Counted from the first letter of the stretch, positions 23,580-36,721 are shown. The stretch is DNA of 64,000 nt from Catenaria anguillulae PL171 (GCA_002102555.1 MCFL01000035.1:62001-126000); one strand, 5' to 3'. Notes: generated by a model not told the origin, from the letters alone. Program-made: numbers and translations.

Positions 23580-23925
23580 TGTCGCCCTTTGCCATTTCTT
23601 GCTGATTCATGAGTTGAGGCAGCCGACATTTTGTTCGACGAACATGTCCTCCGATTCGACCGTGCACAATGGAACATGTTCGCAGGAATTTCTTGTTCGC
23701 GGCTGTCTCCGTATTCGCCCCGTAAAATGCTCATCGTCATCGAGGAAAGCGGGCACAGAGTCCATAGCACAGAGCGAAACAGGTCCCCGAGATTTCTCCA
23801 CAAGTCGCCACTTATTGTGACAGCGCCTGCACTCGCAACCCGATGCAATTTGTGGCAAAGTTTGGCATGACATGGACTCTGGGGAAGCGATCATGTAACT
23901 TTCCCTTATCTCCTACGCCACTACC
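23580..23925. other. Divergent intergenic region
   Basis: It lies between copy C (minus) and the K+ channel gene (plus) and should hold the channel promoter. No repeat or RNA gene is visible. Confidence 0.4.
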
Positions 23926-26900
23926 ATGTCTTCCTTCAGCAAGCCCGTCCTGCGCGTGCATCCGAGCCCAAGTAGTGAGGTCGCCCCACACTCTCATTCA
24001 GCAGATGGCGACGATGATGAGGCTACACCCGTGGCTGTGCCAGGTCAGGCCCACCACTTCCCACCCCACTTTCTTCCCTCCATCAATGCAGCCACCACAC
24101 ACAACATCTCGGCCGTGTCAGACTCGGCGCTAGCCAAGCATAGCATGGCAACAATCCCCACGAGTGCAACGATTGAAGTCACAAATGCATCCAGCAAAGC
24201 GCTTGCGACAACTCGAAGCGGCAGTCGCCATTCCGTCACCATTGGCCCCACACCAGACAGTACAAAGCGGCCTCTTTATTCAAACAACAACAGCGGACCT
24301 CTTCGGACCGTGCACATGTCAGAGCATGCCCGGTCACCACCAGCCCAGGCGTCGCTTTTGGATTCGCATCATGTCAACAACGGCTTGTCTGACCGACGTA
24401 GGAGCAGCAGCCGTCGCCCCAGCCTGTTTCAGCGCGTGTTTCAGCGCGACGCCGACGACATGTATGTCGACGAGGACGATGATGAAACGCTAGAACGTTC
24501 CGGAACCAAAACTCGTGCATTATCCTTCTTGACGGCCGCGTCCAGCACATTTACCCGCAACGCGTTTGCCAACAGCGGGAATGTACCCGGTGGGCAGAGC
24601 AATACACAAATGCCGCAAGGCTGGACGAGTCCTGGATCAAATAGTGGGAGTCAGTCGAGTTTGGCACCTGTACTGCCCTTGAAGCAGCTGCCGCTGTGGC
24701 CACCGGTTCACCCCGACACGCCCATGATTGAAATCATTCGTATTCGCACGCACAAGATTATGACGAAAGCGTCCGGTTCCCAGGTACATATGGTCATCAT
24801 TTGGCAAACAAACCGCCATCGTCGCGCAAACTGACGTGTGTATCCAATGAATGCTTGCAGGCCGCTGTCATCTTCAATTATTTTTTCCTCGCCATCATTG
24901 TCGCTTCCATCTGCCTCATGATTGCCGAATCTCTGCAAAGCATTTCATCCAACCCATCAGCCTATCACCTTCTGTTCTGGTGCGAGTTTGGCTCAACCGT
25001 CTTTTTTTCCATCGAGTTCCTTGTGCGCTTTGCCACATGGCCCAGAGATGCATACCGCCAGTTTTTCAAGAGCATTCTCAATTGGACAGATTTGATGGCA
25101 CTAATGCCGTTTTGGACCCAGTTTGTGCTGACCATGACCAAGGAGGCAGATGAGGAGGCGGCGTTCAATTTGGACGGATGGCGGTGGTACAGGTGTTTCG
25201 CGTGTTTCGATTATTCAAGGTGCACACAATTGTTTTCTGTACTTGGCGCCATGATCAAGTGGAATGGCTGACGCTGGAGAATATTGATAGGTGATACGCA
25301 TGTCAACCCAACTCCGACTCGCATATCGCGCATTTCGCAAATCCCGCGACGGCATTCTAATGCTCCTCTTCCTTTTCGGCCTCGCTGTACGCCGATTGAC
25401 CCATTTGACTTATGTTGATTTCTCAGCCCCCACTGACACGATTTGCAACTTTACAGCTGACATTCTTCTCGAGTCTCATGTACGTCGCCGAGTCCCAAGT
25501 GTGCGAGCTCAACCCAGCAACCGGGTTGCTCGTGTACAAGAAGGAAATGGAAATGGCTGGCATGCGATGCTCGTTCCAGTCCATATTGGACGGAATGTGG
25601 TGGTGTATCGTGACCATTACGTACGTCGTCCCAGTCAAAATGAAACTGTTATCACCAAGTGCATGAGCTAACTTGGATCATTGGTGCAGGACGACGGGAT
25701 ACGGAGACTTTGTTCCACGGTCCGTGTATGGGAAGCTGGTCGGCGGATGCACGATGCTGGTACACTTTTTCTCATCAAATAGGCCCGGAGGTGATAAAAT
25801 GTTCTAATGCGAATTGGGGACGTAGGTGGCTGTCGGCCTCTTTTCGTTCCCTATCTCCATCTTTAGTCAGTCGCTTGCCGAAGTCTACCGGGTTCGTTCC
25901 TCCCCCTCCTTGTCCCTTGTGCCCATCGCCAATACTTACCACTCTAGTGAAATGATCCAAGGAACACCGCCAACACAAGGCCACTATGGAAGCCGTCGCA
26001 CAAAGGCTGCGCGACGCCAGAGAAAAGAAGCGGCAACGCGACGCGTCCATCTATGCCGCTGCACACAGCACTTCCGCCGGCGCAGACACGAGCACGTCAG
26101 GCGGAGACACTGGGGGTGCCGTGACGCCCGCAATGCAGCCGTTGGGCCCGCCGCTCGCGCTTTCCGGCACCGTGCGCGAACTGACTGCGTCACTTCGCAA
26201 CCTCGAGACGGAGCAGGCCGTGACGCGGCAGCTCGAGGCCGTTTTGGGACCCGGGCATCATCCGCACGCGGACGCGTTCGTGGAACAGCTTGATGCCACA
26301 CAGTACATTCTCGAGCAGTGCTTTGAGCGATGTTCCAATGAGCTCGCGTCGGTGCAAAAGGCGGTCGAGGATTTGACGGGCTTGTTGTCGGAGCTGAAAA
26401 CCGTAAGTACGCGGCAGCTCACGCAAGCACGCACGGCGCACGACAAGTCGATTGCGCAAATCAAGTCGCTGCGCCGCGAGCTGGCGGCGGCAAATGGGAC
26501 CAGCCTGGGCGGCGGCGCGGGTGGTGCGGGTGGCGGCATGGGAAGTATGGTGTTTGGAGCGAGCATATTCGGCAACAGTGGAACCGCCTCTGCGGCCGTG
26601 TCGCGCGAGCCAAGCGCCATGAATGTGAGCAATTTGGGCAACATGTTGAGTGTCGGGTTGGGAGCCGCTTCGAGGCGGAGGTCCATGTCTGCAATTGCCA
26701 GTACCGGATCGAATGCAAATTTGGGAGGAGCGCTTCCCGGTGGTGCCCCTGTGGGTGGCAGCACGGCGAGCCAGCGGCAGATGCAAGGGTCGAGCACAAG
26801 TGTGCAGCAGCAACAGCAGACTTTGGGCCCGCCTGGAATCGCGCCGGTGGTTGTTGTGGGACATGGTCGGACGGGTAGTTCAACAAGTGTCGCGGGGAAG

Positions 26901-26942
26901 CAGGGGCAGAACCGGGCACCTCCAGACTTGTTTATTGGGTAA
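23926..26942 (+). CDS. Voltage-gated K+ channel, six-transmembrane Kv type
   Basis: I read seven exons: 23926-24783, 24861-25219, 25291-25386, 25457-25620, 25690-25759, 25826-25891 and 25962-26942. A disordered N-terminus of about 285 residues, without a T1 domain, precedes S1 (NYFFLAIIVASICLMIAES), S2/S3, an S4 with charges every third residue (FRVFRLFKVIRMS), S5 (LALTFFSSLMYVAES), the pore helix and the filter TTTGYGDFVP, and S6 (VAVGLFSFPISIFSQSL). The filter is split by an intron. A tail of about 320 residues has coiled-coil character then Gly/Ser/Gln-rich sequence. I join the tail because a 70-nt intron (25892-25961) links YR to EHRQHK in frame and no promoter room exists. One G seems missing at 25183-25184, just before S4. 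Expected role: depolarisation-activated K+ efflux at the plasma membrane or zoospore flagellum. Confidence 0.85.
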
Positions 26943-27292
26943 GGAAAGTATATTCACTCTTTGTGTGCAAGGGGACCACAGCAATCCGTTTTGAAAAATG
27001 AAATAGAAATCGCTGTAGCCCACGACGGTGACTTGTCACATCAATATGCCGCATCAACGCCCGACGCGGTACCTACAGATCACAAGACAGCCAGCCAATC
27101 CCGCCCAGTATCAACTCGCGCACGCTCAGCATCAAAATGGAGACAACGGCCGAATGAACCACACACTCGGCGACACGCGAAGATCTCTCCTTTCCTCGCC
27201 CGCCGTAACACATGACGGTGGAAACACGCGCGTAATAGCAGGCGGGCCGGGCCGGGACGACTTGTGCACCGGCTCGCCGACAGGTTGCGGCG
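26943..27292. other. Convergent intergenic region
   Basis: Three-prime ends of the channel gene and the minus-strand leucine-rich gene. No gene or repeat seen. Confidence 0.4.
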
Positions 27293-28851
27293 TTACGGTC
27301 GTGTGCGAGAAGGATACACGTGTAGTGATGGACGAGAGGGATCAAGGAGATGACGGAAAGCCTCGGGCGACATGGACGATGGAAGGCATAGAGATATTCG
27401 TTGCGAAACGGGCAAGTCGCCAAGTAGTGAAGAAGGGAACTGTGATAGGATGGCAAGGTAGACGAGGTTGGGAAAGTGTGTATAGGCCAAGTCTAAGCTG
27501 GTGGTTGCGTCGGTGGACAAGGCAAGAAACCCGAGTGACAAGGGCCGAAGGCGGTGCAGTGTGATAGGCATGGGCGGGTCGCTCAGGTCGGTTGGAATCG
27601 TGGATCGGATGGTGAGGGCCAAGGACTCAAGGCAGGGAAGCTGGGCCAGAACGGGAAGCCATTGCGATGTCGAGAATTGGTCGCAATGCATGGTCAAGTA
27701 GACCAGTGATATCAAGAGCGGAACAAATGTGACTGCATAGGGCGAAGCGCAATTGACAAGTCTCGCCTTGGTAATGGCAGGCAGCACAAGAGGCGATCAG
27801 ACTCGGGACACACCGATGCGACACGTCGAGTTCCACGAGTCGTGGGTTGGGACTTTTTCCCCATTGTCTTTGAATCCAAGCTCGATGAGGACAAGGCGGG
27901 TGCAATCAGCTCGGAGATTCGGGGTGCGTAAACAAGCTGCGCAACAGGACCCCTCCATCATGCAATCGATGCGAGATGTGCCATGGTATTCGGCGGAATG
28001 TGAAGAGAGCGGAGCTTGGGCATGTGCTGACCGGGGATTCGCTGAAGCATCTGCGGCGCGTCTGATCGTGGTTCAAGTTGATCGCTTGGGAGAAGGTGCA
28101 AGAAGCGTAAGGTGCTCGAGGTTTGGGAAAGCGAGTTGGGTTCCTGGGCTGGAATGTGGCTGGGCATCGGGTCGATTGAGGTGGGAAAAGAGGACGAGAT
28201 GAGACTGGTTTGAATCGTGAGTGATTGGAGTCACTGAATGGCACGCAAGACCTTCGAATTCAAAGACTCGACCGGAATGTGCAGCGGGTAGGTCGTGGCT
28301 CCCGAGTTGGCGATATGATCTGGCTGCCCACTCGCAGTGGGTAGCCGAGTAGAAGGAGAGCGACTTTACCTGCTGAGATGGAATGGCGCCAGAGGTGAGG
28401 AAGGGCAGAGTGTATGGGAGCGGCAGGCGAAAGATGGTGAGTGATGGAATGCAACAGTCTGGCATGCATGCATAGAGGTCGTCGACTATGAGGTCCGTAA
28501 CGATCCGATTTGCGCACTCGACCAAGAGCAGTGCGCTGCGGGACGTCAAAACTGGAAGCTTGGCCGTCCCACATTGAAGCAACAGTTGCAGCAATGCTTG
28601 ATACCAGCAACGTGTGACCGCTTGCCTGCTGCCGCCAGCTGGATCAAATCCGCGCTCGTTTTCAAGCAGCGACACAAGAAACAGCTTCCCATCCTGGATG
28701 ACAAAGGGAAACAGGGCACGCCCGTCATCCTTGCCGTGCAGTAGAGCCGAGTAAATGCGTCTCCTTTTCTCGGCGAATGGGCCTGACGGGGCGCCAGTCG
28801 ACCACTGAAAGCCTGGTTGGGCGTTGCAGCGAGTGTCTGGTACGACGGGAA
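27293..28851 (-). CDS. Leucine-rich, F-box/LRR-like protein of unknown function
   Basis: Several open minus-strand frames follow one another and share Leu-rich text of the LRR type: LAFPNLEHLTLLAPSPK, KLRSLHIPPNTMAHL, RLVELDVSHRCVPSL, LPCLESLALTIRS and HFPNLVYLAILSQFPSSL, spaced about 25-60 residues. The upstream part (LLENERGFDP, LLLVECANRIVTDLIVDDL) would be the helical start of such a protein, as in fungal F-box proteins that carry a poor LRR array. I do not see a clear F-box. The frame changes at least three times and I could not place introns with confidence, so the start (28851 is an ATG in one frame) and exon ends are approximate. Function is not assignable; if it is an F-box protein it would recruit substrates to an SCF ligase. 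Confidence 0.45.
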
Positions 28852-28983
28852 CATAGACTCTGTTACGAGGAATTTGAAGTGGCGCTCAAGGGCATGCCTC
28901 GGGATGCTGGGCCGGCGATCGAGTTAAAAACAAATCCGTCAGCGCGTGTGACCGCAAGAAGCAGGGCAAACAAAATCCGTCCA

Positions 28984-29056
28984 TGTTCCACGCTGGGTTC
29001 GAACCAGCGATCTTCTGCGTGTAAAGCAGACGTCATGACCACTAGACCAGTGGAAC
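28984..29056 (-). tRNA. tRNA-Val (anticodon UAC)
   Basis: The reverse strand folds as a 73-nt cloverleaf. The acceptor stem GTTCCAC pairs perfectly with GTGGAAC and is followed by discriminator A. The D arm lies in GTCTAGTGGTCATGAC, the anticodon stem is TCTGC/GCAGA with loop TTTACAC (anticodon TAC), and the T arm is GCTGG-TTCGAAC-CCAGC. Internal Pol III promoter boxes match consensus (A box TGGTCTAGTGG, B box GGTTCGAACCC). No intron and no encoded CCA. It reads GUA valine codons. It lies about 130 bases upstream of the leucine-rich gene on the same strand. Confidence 0.95.
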
Positions 29057-29521
29057 CTGTGATTTCTGCAGCTTTCCGCATATCAGGACACAGAGGACAA
29101 CAGGAATTCAAAACGAGAGCGAAATCATCATTTAGTACCCTGAAATCATCGTTGAAGTGGGTGAAGTCCATCAGCGACGCCATGGCAGAAAAATGTAACG
29201 CGCGAATGAATCAAGAATCAAGGCTGGATGGAATGTACATAGTACAATGAAATGAAACGGATGCACCCTCCCTCTACACCGATTTTCCATCCTGACCCAC
29301 CTACCTTCATTGCCGGCTGACACCAACACCGACGCAGCCGTCCTTGATCAAGCAAGCTTTCTTACACGCCATATTCATCACGGACCCTCAAAGCTAAACT
29401 AGACCATTCAAAAGGCCGAGAAAGAAGCTTCTTGCGGCGCCCAAACACCGCTCGATCGCTCGCTCTGGCTCTTGCCGTCGCCTCGTGATCATGACATCCT
29501 CACCGATTTCCGCTCCGCCAC
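29057..29521. other. Intergenic region
   Basis: Between the tRNA gene and the FAM135-like gene. I see no coding or structural signal apart from presumed promoter sequence. Confidence 0.4.
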
Positions 29522-32314
29522 ATGGAACCAGAAGCGCCGAAGGCCTCAATGGGGGCGGTGACGTTCATGTCGACGACGGCCATCCCGGTACATCTCGCGT
29601 CCCATGTTCTCCCCACAGAATCCCAGCCCGGCCCCGAGCGCTTGCGGCATTCGGCGCTCGTCCTCGCGTTCGTCAACAAGCAAGCCGTTACCTCCACCAC
29701 ACCCACCCTCGGCCTGCCGCCCTTGTCCGCGCTGCAGTTGATGCAAGCAAGTGCTGCAAATGCCTCTGCGGCCGTCGCCGCAAACTCGCTCGTACGATCA
29801 GAAACGCCAGCGTCAGAACTCGGGGAGACGTTGACGTTGAGGACGACCGGGAACATGATGCGCCGCCGCCACAATCCACGCCGACAGTTGCTCCGACGCT
29901 CTGCGTTTCAGTTTCAATTGGCGCCATACATGCACTTCATGTTTGGAACCGCGGCACATACTGCTATCGAGCAACCGTGACGCTCAAGCAAGCTGGGTCA
30001 GTGAGCAACCCGCCGGACACAAGCGAGGACGCAGTACCTGAGCGGTTAGAGTCGGGGATTGGTAGCTCGATCGTGTCGCCCCAGCAACTCAACTCGCATA
30101 TGCGCACGCAGTCGGTGGGCTCTGGTTCGTTTAGTATTGCTGGATGATTTTTCTATTTCGCTGATACTTGGCTAGCGTGCTCACTCACTTGGAAAGGGTC
30201 CTCTCTCGCCATACATAGTACAAAGCAATCGATCCTCTGTGACAAGTGCTCAGCAGCCTCGATGCTTTTGCATCAAGATCCTGCGACGCAAGTTCAAACT
30301 TCGACTGTTTCATCCGCGCTTTCCCCGATTGTCAACCCCATCGCCTTCACCTGCTCCCTCAATTCCCTCCTCGGAAACTGCTCGTCAACCTGCGGCATAT
30401 TCAACACTTGATATTGTTCAGCATTTGGGCACTTTTCATTCACCACCCGTCACCATTGAAACCGAGTATCAACCAGGCCAGGATTCCCACTTGACGGAGC
30501 GATTGTTCGACATTCCCATCCCCATCTCCGATGCGTGCACGACCGAGCACGCATCTCAAGTCTCGACGGCCCTCCTCGATGACCTCCTATCTCGAATCAA
30601 AATTCGATTTGACCTGCTTTTTCACCCCGCTCCAGATTCACCGCAGCCAACCCGCCGTCCAAAGAAAGAAAAGACAACAAGTCGCCGTCCACAAACTCTT
30701 CTCCTCACCAACTAGACGCCACGACAATCCCACCCCCACCACCAGAGTATCAGGATGACGACAGCGACAGCGACAAGAGGCCACCCATCATTGCGTGGAA
30801 AAGAGTCGCGTTTGTCACCGTTTGTCCCATGCTCGACGGTATTGCGGCCTCGCCCCTGTCGAAACGGCCAAGGTCGGCTGATTCCGAGCTTTCCTTGGTT
30901 GACAGCAACGCCGCCAGTTCAGCGCAAGGTCGCCGCAAATCACGCAAATCCAGCTCCAATATGTTTCCCTCTCAATACGTGTCTGTCATCTTCCCGTTCC
31001 CTTACCTGACACAAATGGACGTGATCATTGGCGCACGAGTCGTTCAACCTGTCCCTCCCTCTCCCGTCCTCACCCTTGCCTCCTTGGCCACTGTTTCCAC
31101 CACTCCGTCCAATCAAGTTCCCGACACTATGGCACTTTTCCGCCGTACCAGCCTTCACAAGGGAGCACCACCGAGCGCCCAGCAACCCCTCACTCGGCTT
31201 ACCATCAGCAATGCACCCTTCAACACCGCCCTTCAACCCATTCCATCCCGACCAGCCAATTTTCACTGCACACCCTCCGCTCCACCTGGGCATCTGTCTC
31301 GCCGACCCACGCGCCCACATCCCTCGTTCCGCTCACCACCCTCCCGCCCGTGATCTTTGCCATCCACGGATTCCGCGGGTCGCCCGGCGACCTCGCCACC
31401 TGGAAATCGCACCTGCTCCTGCGCGCACACATGCTGGGCGGTCCCGTGCCTATCATGCACCTCGTCGACGTGCGCACATACCCGACCGTGCACGCCATGG
31501 CCACACACGTCGCCGCCACGTTGCGGAAATCGTGCAACCGATTTTGGATGCAAACCCACATGGGCGGCGCGTGCGCGTCGCGCTTTTGGGGTTTTCACTC
31601 GGCGCATCCGTCGCCGTGCTCGCGGCGGCAAACTTGCTCAGCTCTCGACTCGGTCCTCCTTGTCCTGTCGGTGATTAGCCTTGCGGGCCCACACGCCGGG
31701 ACGGCAAAGTGGACGCAGGGCGTGCTCAAGCTCGTGCGTCCGTGGCCCAAGATGGCACCCGGCGTCGGCGGGCTGTTGGCAGGCACGTGTGTGGATGCGT
31801 GGGACAGGGTGGTGGGCGAGTTGGCACGCGGGACGAGTGCGGTAGAGAGCGTGGTGATGGTGGGCGTGAGGGGCGATCCGCTCGTGCCAGAGGCATCGGC
31901 AGTGGCGAGAGTTGGCGCCAAGGAAGATGACGAGGAGACGGAAGCCAGTAAGGTGAGGCGATTGGTTATTGTGCCAGTGGACGGGGTATCGTACGAGTCG
32001 GTAGACGGAGCTGAGATGGATTCGAGGTCCGCGCTTGATCCAGGCCCATTGGCCGAGGGACGTGTGGATATCATGGAGGTGGATACACACGCACATGCGT
32101 GGCCGCGGTTGATGACCTGGGCGTCGCTTTCCCCGGCCAAGCGGCCACAAAGTGCCACGTCCAACTCCAGTTCCGGCTCCGGCAAGAGGCGCCCGGATCA
32201 GCGTTGGACCGGTATCGGGCGTGGGTGAGGCAACAGCGGACGCACATCCTGATGATTGAAAACGAGTCGGCAATTCAACAGGTTGCCGACTGGGTATTTG
32301 CCAACGGACAGTGA
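29522..32314 (+). CDS. FAM135-like putative serine hydrolase (DUF676-type alpha/beta hydrolase)
   Basis: The C-terminal half carries an alpha/beta-hydrolase: the oxyanion strand VIFAIHGFRGSPGDL, the nucleophile elbow LLGFSLGASVAV (GXSXG), SLAGPHAGTAKW, and VVMVGVRGDPLVPE with a candidate acid. The SLAGPH element and the order of blocks resemble DUF676/FAM135 lipases. The N-terminal part contains a poorly conserved piece (HVWNRGTYCYRATVTL) that may match the FAM135 N-terminal domain, then a Ser/Pro-rich linker and an acidic run near 30750. The frame changes several times (for example at 31527-31529, an A3 run, and near 31640), so the exon structure is uncertain, and 29522-30147 could be a separate hypothetical gene. 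The C-terminal end near 32314 (MIENESAIQQVADWVF) is in a third frame. Substrate unknown; related proteins act on lipids. I am fairly sure of the hydrolase fold, less of the subfamily. Confidence 0.5.
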
Positions 32315-32536
32315 CATGACGTGCTCCTATGCGATTTGGATTGTTCCTGCTCTTCTCGCCGCCCAAGATCCCATGTGTTTTCTCTTCTGTGTAGATATCA
32401 ATTAGTTAACCCGTCAATCGCACTTTGCCGGACCTTTGGCATGAGTCTCCGTCATTCATGCTTCATTTACATACATTGTGCCGGCTGGAAGTTTCACGGA
32501 ACAAACAACGTGACAACGACATGATCGACTCCATCA

Positions 32537-35500
32537 TCACCGCCGCCAATACTGGGCCCACTTGTGAATGGTCTCCATGACCTGCGGAAACATGGCATTG
32601 ACGCTCTCATGCACCACGGCCTTGAACAACTCTGCAGCCTCCTCATCCTCCAACTCGAGCGCAAACTTGTCCTGGACCTTGACCACCGTCTTGTCTGGCT
32701 CGAGCGCAATGTCGGGAATGTTTGCATCCACCATCAAGTTCAACAAGTTCAAAATCAAATTGGCCGACTTGCGCAGCGTGGAAAACGCCACAAATGCATA
32801 CGACTGGAACCGCGAGTAATGCGCCGACCCTGCGCCGCCCATGGCCTCGACCATTTCCTTGCACAGTTTCATGGGCGGTGGAAACGGTTTTGGGTCTCTT
32901 CCCAAAATGTACCCGAAATCAATGTGGAACAAGTTGCCGCGGGCAGTCAGCAGCAGGTTGTCGAGGTGGCGGTCGCCCACACCCAGCAGGTACGTGATGA
33001 CGCAATACCCTGCGCAGCTACGCACGTATGTGTCCATGGCGGCCGCCGAGATGCCATAAGACGACGAGGACGAGTCGTCGGCGTTATGTTTGCGCAGAAA
33101 GTTTTGAATGTATCCGCCGTGGTCCTGAAGGATGGCGGCGAGTGGCGAGGACGGGATGAATTGAACAAACCCTTGGTCGGGACCCGTGGCAAGGACTTTG
33201 TAGGGTGTGAGTTGCAGGTTGAGGTTTTCTTTCTGCAGGAGGCGGTCCATGAGGTGGATGATCTGGATCACAAGTTGGTCTTGACGGAGGTCGTCCCCGA
33301 GTTTGAAAATGACCTATGTATTCACGGTCGTGCATGAGGTTGCATCCAGCCGGGCATGGCGAGGAACACGGAATCGAAAGAAAACGTACGCCATACTCGC
33401 TCCCATCCTCACACGCAAACACGAGCAATAAAGGCATCAAGGCGCTCTTGAAAATCCGAGCTCGCCCGGGGACAATACCCGTCACACGCACCGTCGGATC
33501 CAGTGGTAGAGGCAGAGGCGGAAACGACGTCAACCCATTGCGCGGGTCGCTGAGCATGTCGCGCAACCGAATCACTTTACGGTCCCTCGATTCCTTAGAC
33601 AATCGGATTTCCTTGGCAATGTCGGTCAGCTTGGAAACCAACGTTTCTTGCCGTTGCAAGGTTTCGTGGCGCTGAAAGCCGTCGGGAAGCTGTACATGAA
33701 GTCGACGACCACATTGAGAACACGCAAGGAATCATCATGCGTGCGTGAATGTGCTGGTATTGACGTACCGAGTGAATCTGATCGGTAAATCTTTGCAGAA
33801 GCGCCTTGTACATGGGCCCGTGCACATTGTCATTGGCCTCACATATCAAGTACCAGTAAAACTGAGTCCCGAGCTTGAGGCTCGATGCCGCGCGCACAAC
33901 CAAGAAATCCGTCAAGCTGTCAAGTGAATGCTGCGGTATTGAGCTGCCACCCGCCGTGGAAGACGATGACGCGGTCGTAATTGCAGGAGACGTGACAATA
34001 ATGTCAACGGTAGCTGGTCCACCGTTGGCACCCGTGTCCATGCGACTTGTGCGAACTAAACAAGCAAAAGACTCAGCTGCCAGAGTTCAAATGGACGCAT
34101 TCAAACAGTGAGGGCAAAAAACAATACCTTCAAACTTGAGGGCTTGCACCAACTGCAACAAATACATGCTCAGCTCATCATCATCTGCCCTGGCCAATTG
34201 TTGCACCGCAAATCCACGCACGGCACGGTGCTCGAAATCCGGACCCAGCAGCTCGAGCGCATCGTCCAAATCGGGTCTTGCCCATGCATGCATGAGCTCA
34301 ATGGCTTGCTTACACTCCGTCGCATCGGTCCAAGTGACCGACTTTAGAAACTTTGTGAGTGCCTACGAAAGGGGGCAACTGACCCTCGTCAGTCTCCTCA
34401 ATCGCCGACCATTGGGTGAACGAGTCAACGCACATGCTTGTCCTTGCTCAAGTAATACCTGTAATTCCATACTACATCCTTTTCAGCGACCGTCAAGACG
34501 CGTGTCGGCGGATACGCCACAATGGCCATGAGCTCGTCGCGAGTCCGAGAGCTTGGCTTGAGGTTGCGATCCACAAAGCCGGTGCGGTGCGAGCGCGCGA
34601 GTTGGCGGTGTTTGGCTTCAACCAGGTTTTCTTGGCCGATTTCCGGATCGTCAAATAAAGTCGAGGACCCAAACGTGGAGGCGGCGGTGGTGTCTTTGGA
34701 CGAGGGCTGGATCGGGAGCTGGTTGTAGATGGTTGGGAAGTCGAAGGCGGGAAGGTGGATGGTCAGGTGAAGGCGGCGAGTCGAAATTGTTTGTTGCTAA
34801 GTGATACATGTGCAAGGGTTGGGACAAAGTCAGTCGTGCCGCATAGTGTGTGGCAAAGGATGGAGGAACATACCAGTTGGGCGGCGCGGATCTTGTCAAT
34901 CGCGAGCTTGTCGAGCCAATCGATTTGCTGCACGTCACCATGTTCAAAGCGCTTGTAGAGCTGGGGAAAACAAGACAAAACAAAAATGCGCACACACGTC
35001 AGGCCAAGTGGCGCAGGAAGGATCAAAGAGAGTGCGTAAAGGATGAGGTACCCGCTCCAGCTCTTCCAACTTCGCTGCATCATCAAACCCGACACCAACC
35101 ATTCCACCTACGCTCCCCTGGCTACCATTCATTGCGTCTTCTACTCCACTAGATTCGTCGACTGGCCGCAATTCCAACCGAAACATGCCCCGCTTCAACA
35201 GACCCTTGTCGTCAAACAACTTGATTTCGGCTGTACCCACCGGAACATGTTTTCCCGGCTCAATCGAATCCCATATACTCATCCTTAGTTCTGCGTCCAA
35301 AGGCAAATCGCATATCCGCCTCGGGAGCGCAACCCACTCGTTCCACTTCCACGTCACTGGCTGCTGCTGCGGGATCGCCGACGACGCTGATGCAGCCGCA
35401 GACGAACCAGCGCCCTGATGCGCGCTTCAACCGTTGCATACCCAGACCGCGACGGCAAAAACAGTGCCCGCTGTCGTGAATGCAAGGACACGGTCACGAA

Positions 35501-35710
35501 AAAGTCGTGTGGATCGCTGGTGGCTGAGAATGCGACAAAAGGGTCCTGCCGAATGTCTGCGAGCGACGGCGTGTGCGAGCGGGGCAGGTAGCCGACAAGC
35601 GTGTCGATTTTCACGGCGGCGGGGACGGCCATGTCAGTGGCGAGAGCAAATGAAATGTCGCGCACAGAGGCTGCGGCTGGTCCCGAGGAAGGGGTGGTGC
35701 CGGCGGTCAT
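32537..35710 (-). CDS. VPS34: Class III phosphatidylinositol 3-kinase Vps34
   Basis: Read from 35710 downward, the order is C2 domain (DFFVTVSL, then [20 protein letters not shown] and SIWDSIEPG), a linker, the PIK helical domain (about 34500-33700) and the lipid kinase domain. Kinase landmarks are [16 protein letters not shown], the catalytic loop [14 protein letters not shown], the activation segment [20 protein letters not shown] and the hallmark Vps34 C-terminus HKWAQYWRR. This enzyme makes PI3P on endosomes and autophagosomes with Vps15 and Vps30/Atg14 or Vps38. The C-terminal 240 residues are in one open frame; upstream the reading moves between frames through several introns (I did not fix all the boundaries) and possibly indels, as near 35400. 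The stop lies directly after the YWRR motif, as in all Vps34 proteins. The gene ends 220 bases from the FAM135-like stop, converging on it. Confidence 0.93.
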
Positions 35711-36721
35711 GACGCATGTGGGTGGTGGTGACGAGCGGGTTGGCAGAATTGTGTGGTTGAGGGCAGAGGTTGCTGTTGCGCAGGGTGCTCTGACTGAGTT
35801 TACATGTTGAATTCATCGCACATGCAGAACCGCTCATCAGCAGTCCTGAGCCTGACTCGGAGGCGCCAACACGCGTGAACAGGTCTGTCCATTCCGTGAA
35901 CGTCGATGATCTTGTGCTGGAACAGATGCCAATTGAACCGCTTGCTAGCTGCTCCCCTCACATCGACAGAGAAAGGCTCCCGCGTAAGCCTGAAGGATAA
36001 TAATGCATACGAACGGGAAGAGTGTCACCCGTCCAGTCAAAGCTTCGGGCTTCCTCTCGTTGTTTCTGAACTGCCACAATGACAAACGCAGCGGTGCGCT
36101 TCAGGGTCGACCGTAACTGTGCTTTTCTCAATATGTACATGCGAGGACCATGGGCGTTTGCCAGCGAGGTTGCATGACCGCCGTCGACCACCGCTGCATT
36201 GCATGCAAGTGAGACAATTGAAAAAGACTTTTCCTCCCAGCGAAAGACGGATGAACGCGAAACGATACACACGCGCGAAAAATCTGCCGTCTGTTTTGGC
36301 TCTTCACTCATTCACGACTCTATTTCTCGCCTCATGTCGGCAAGGTGGATTCAGTCATCAGGTGATGTTTACATTCTTCTAAAGCTTTCGAGTCAGAGCA
36401 CACAGAGCGAGGTGTCGTCACCACTCTGCCTTTCCGTACGGGATTGAAAACAATCACAAGACTCGTGGGCTCACCAGATCCGAGAGCACCGTTCCGTTGC
36501 CGAAAGTTACTCATTCACGAGGGAAAGCGAGCGGTAAGCTACTCTGTACGTCAGACATGTAGAAGGTAGGCCACACCAGCACGAGTAAGGGCATGCAATC
36601 GTACGATTGGTACCCCACTGCGATACGTGATGATCGCCTCAGCCGTTCTCGGGGCAACAGCTGACAACACCCGGCTACCTGTTTGTGATGCTGTGGTCAG
36701 ATTCACGTATATCCATGTCGT
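35711..36721. other. Intergenic region upstream of VPS34
   Basis: About 1 kb without recognisable coding sequence on either strand. The first 100-200 bases should be the VPS34 promoter. It ends where the left arm of the inverted duplication begins. Confidence 0.45.

Noticed and set aside
26258-26919. Long minus-strand frames opposite the K+ channel tail
   Set aside because: They are mirror images of the Gly/Ser/Gln-rich coding strand and have no motif of their own.
30246-30494. Frame at 30246 read as a separate small protein
   Set aside because: It starts without an ATG and overlaps better coding text of the FAM135-like gene in another frame.
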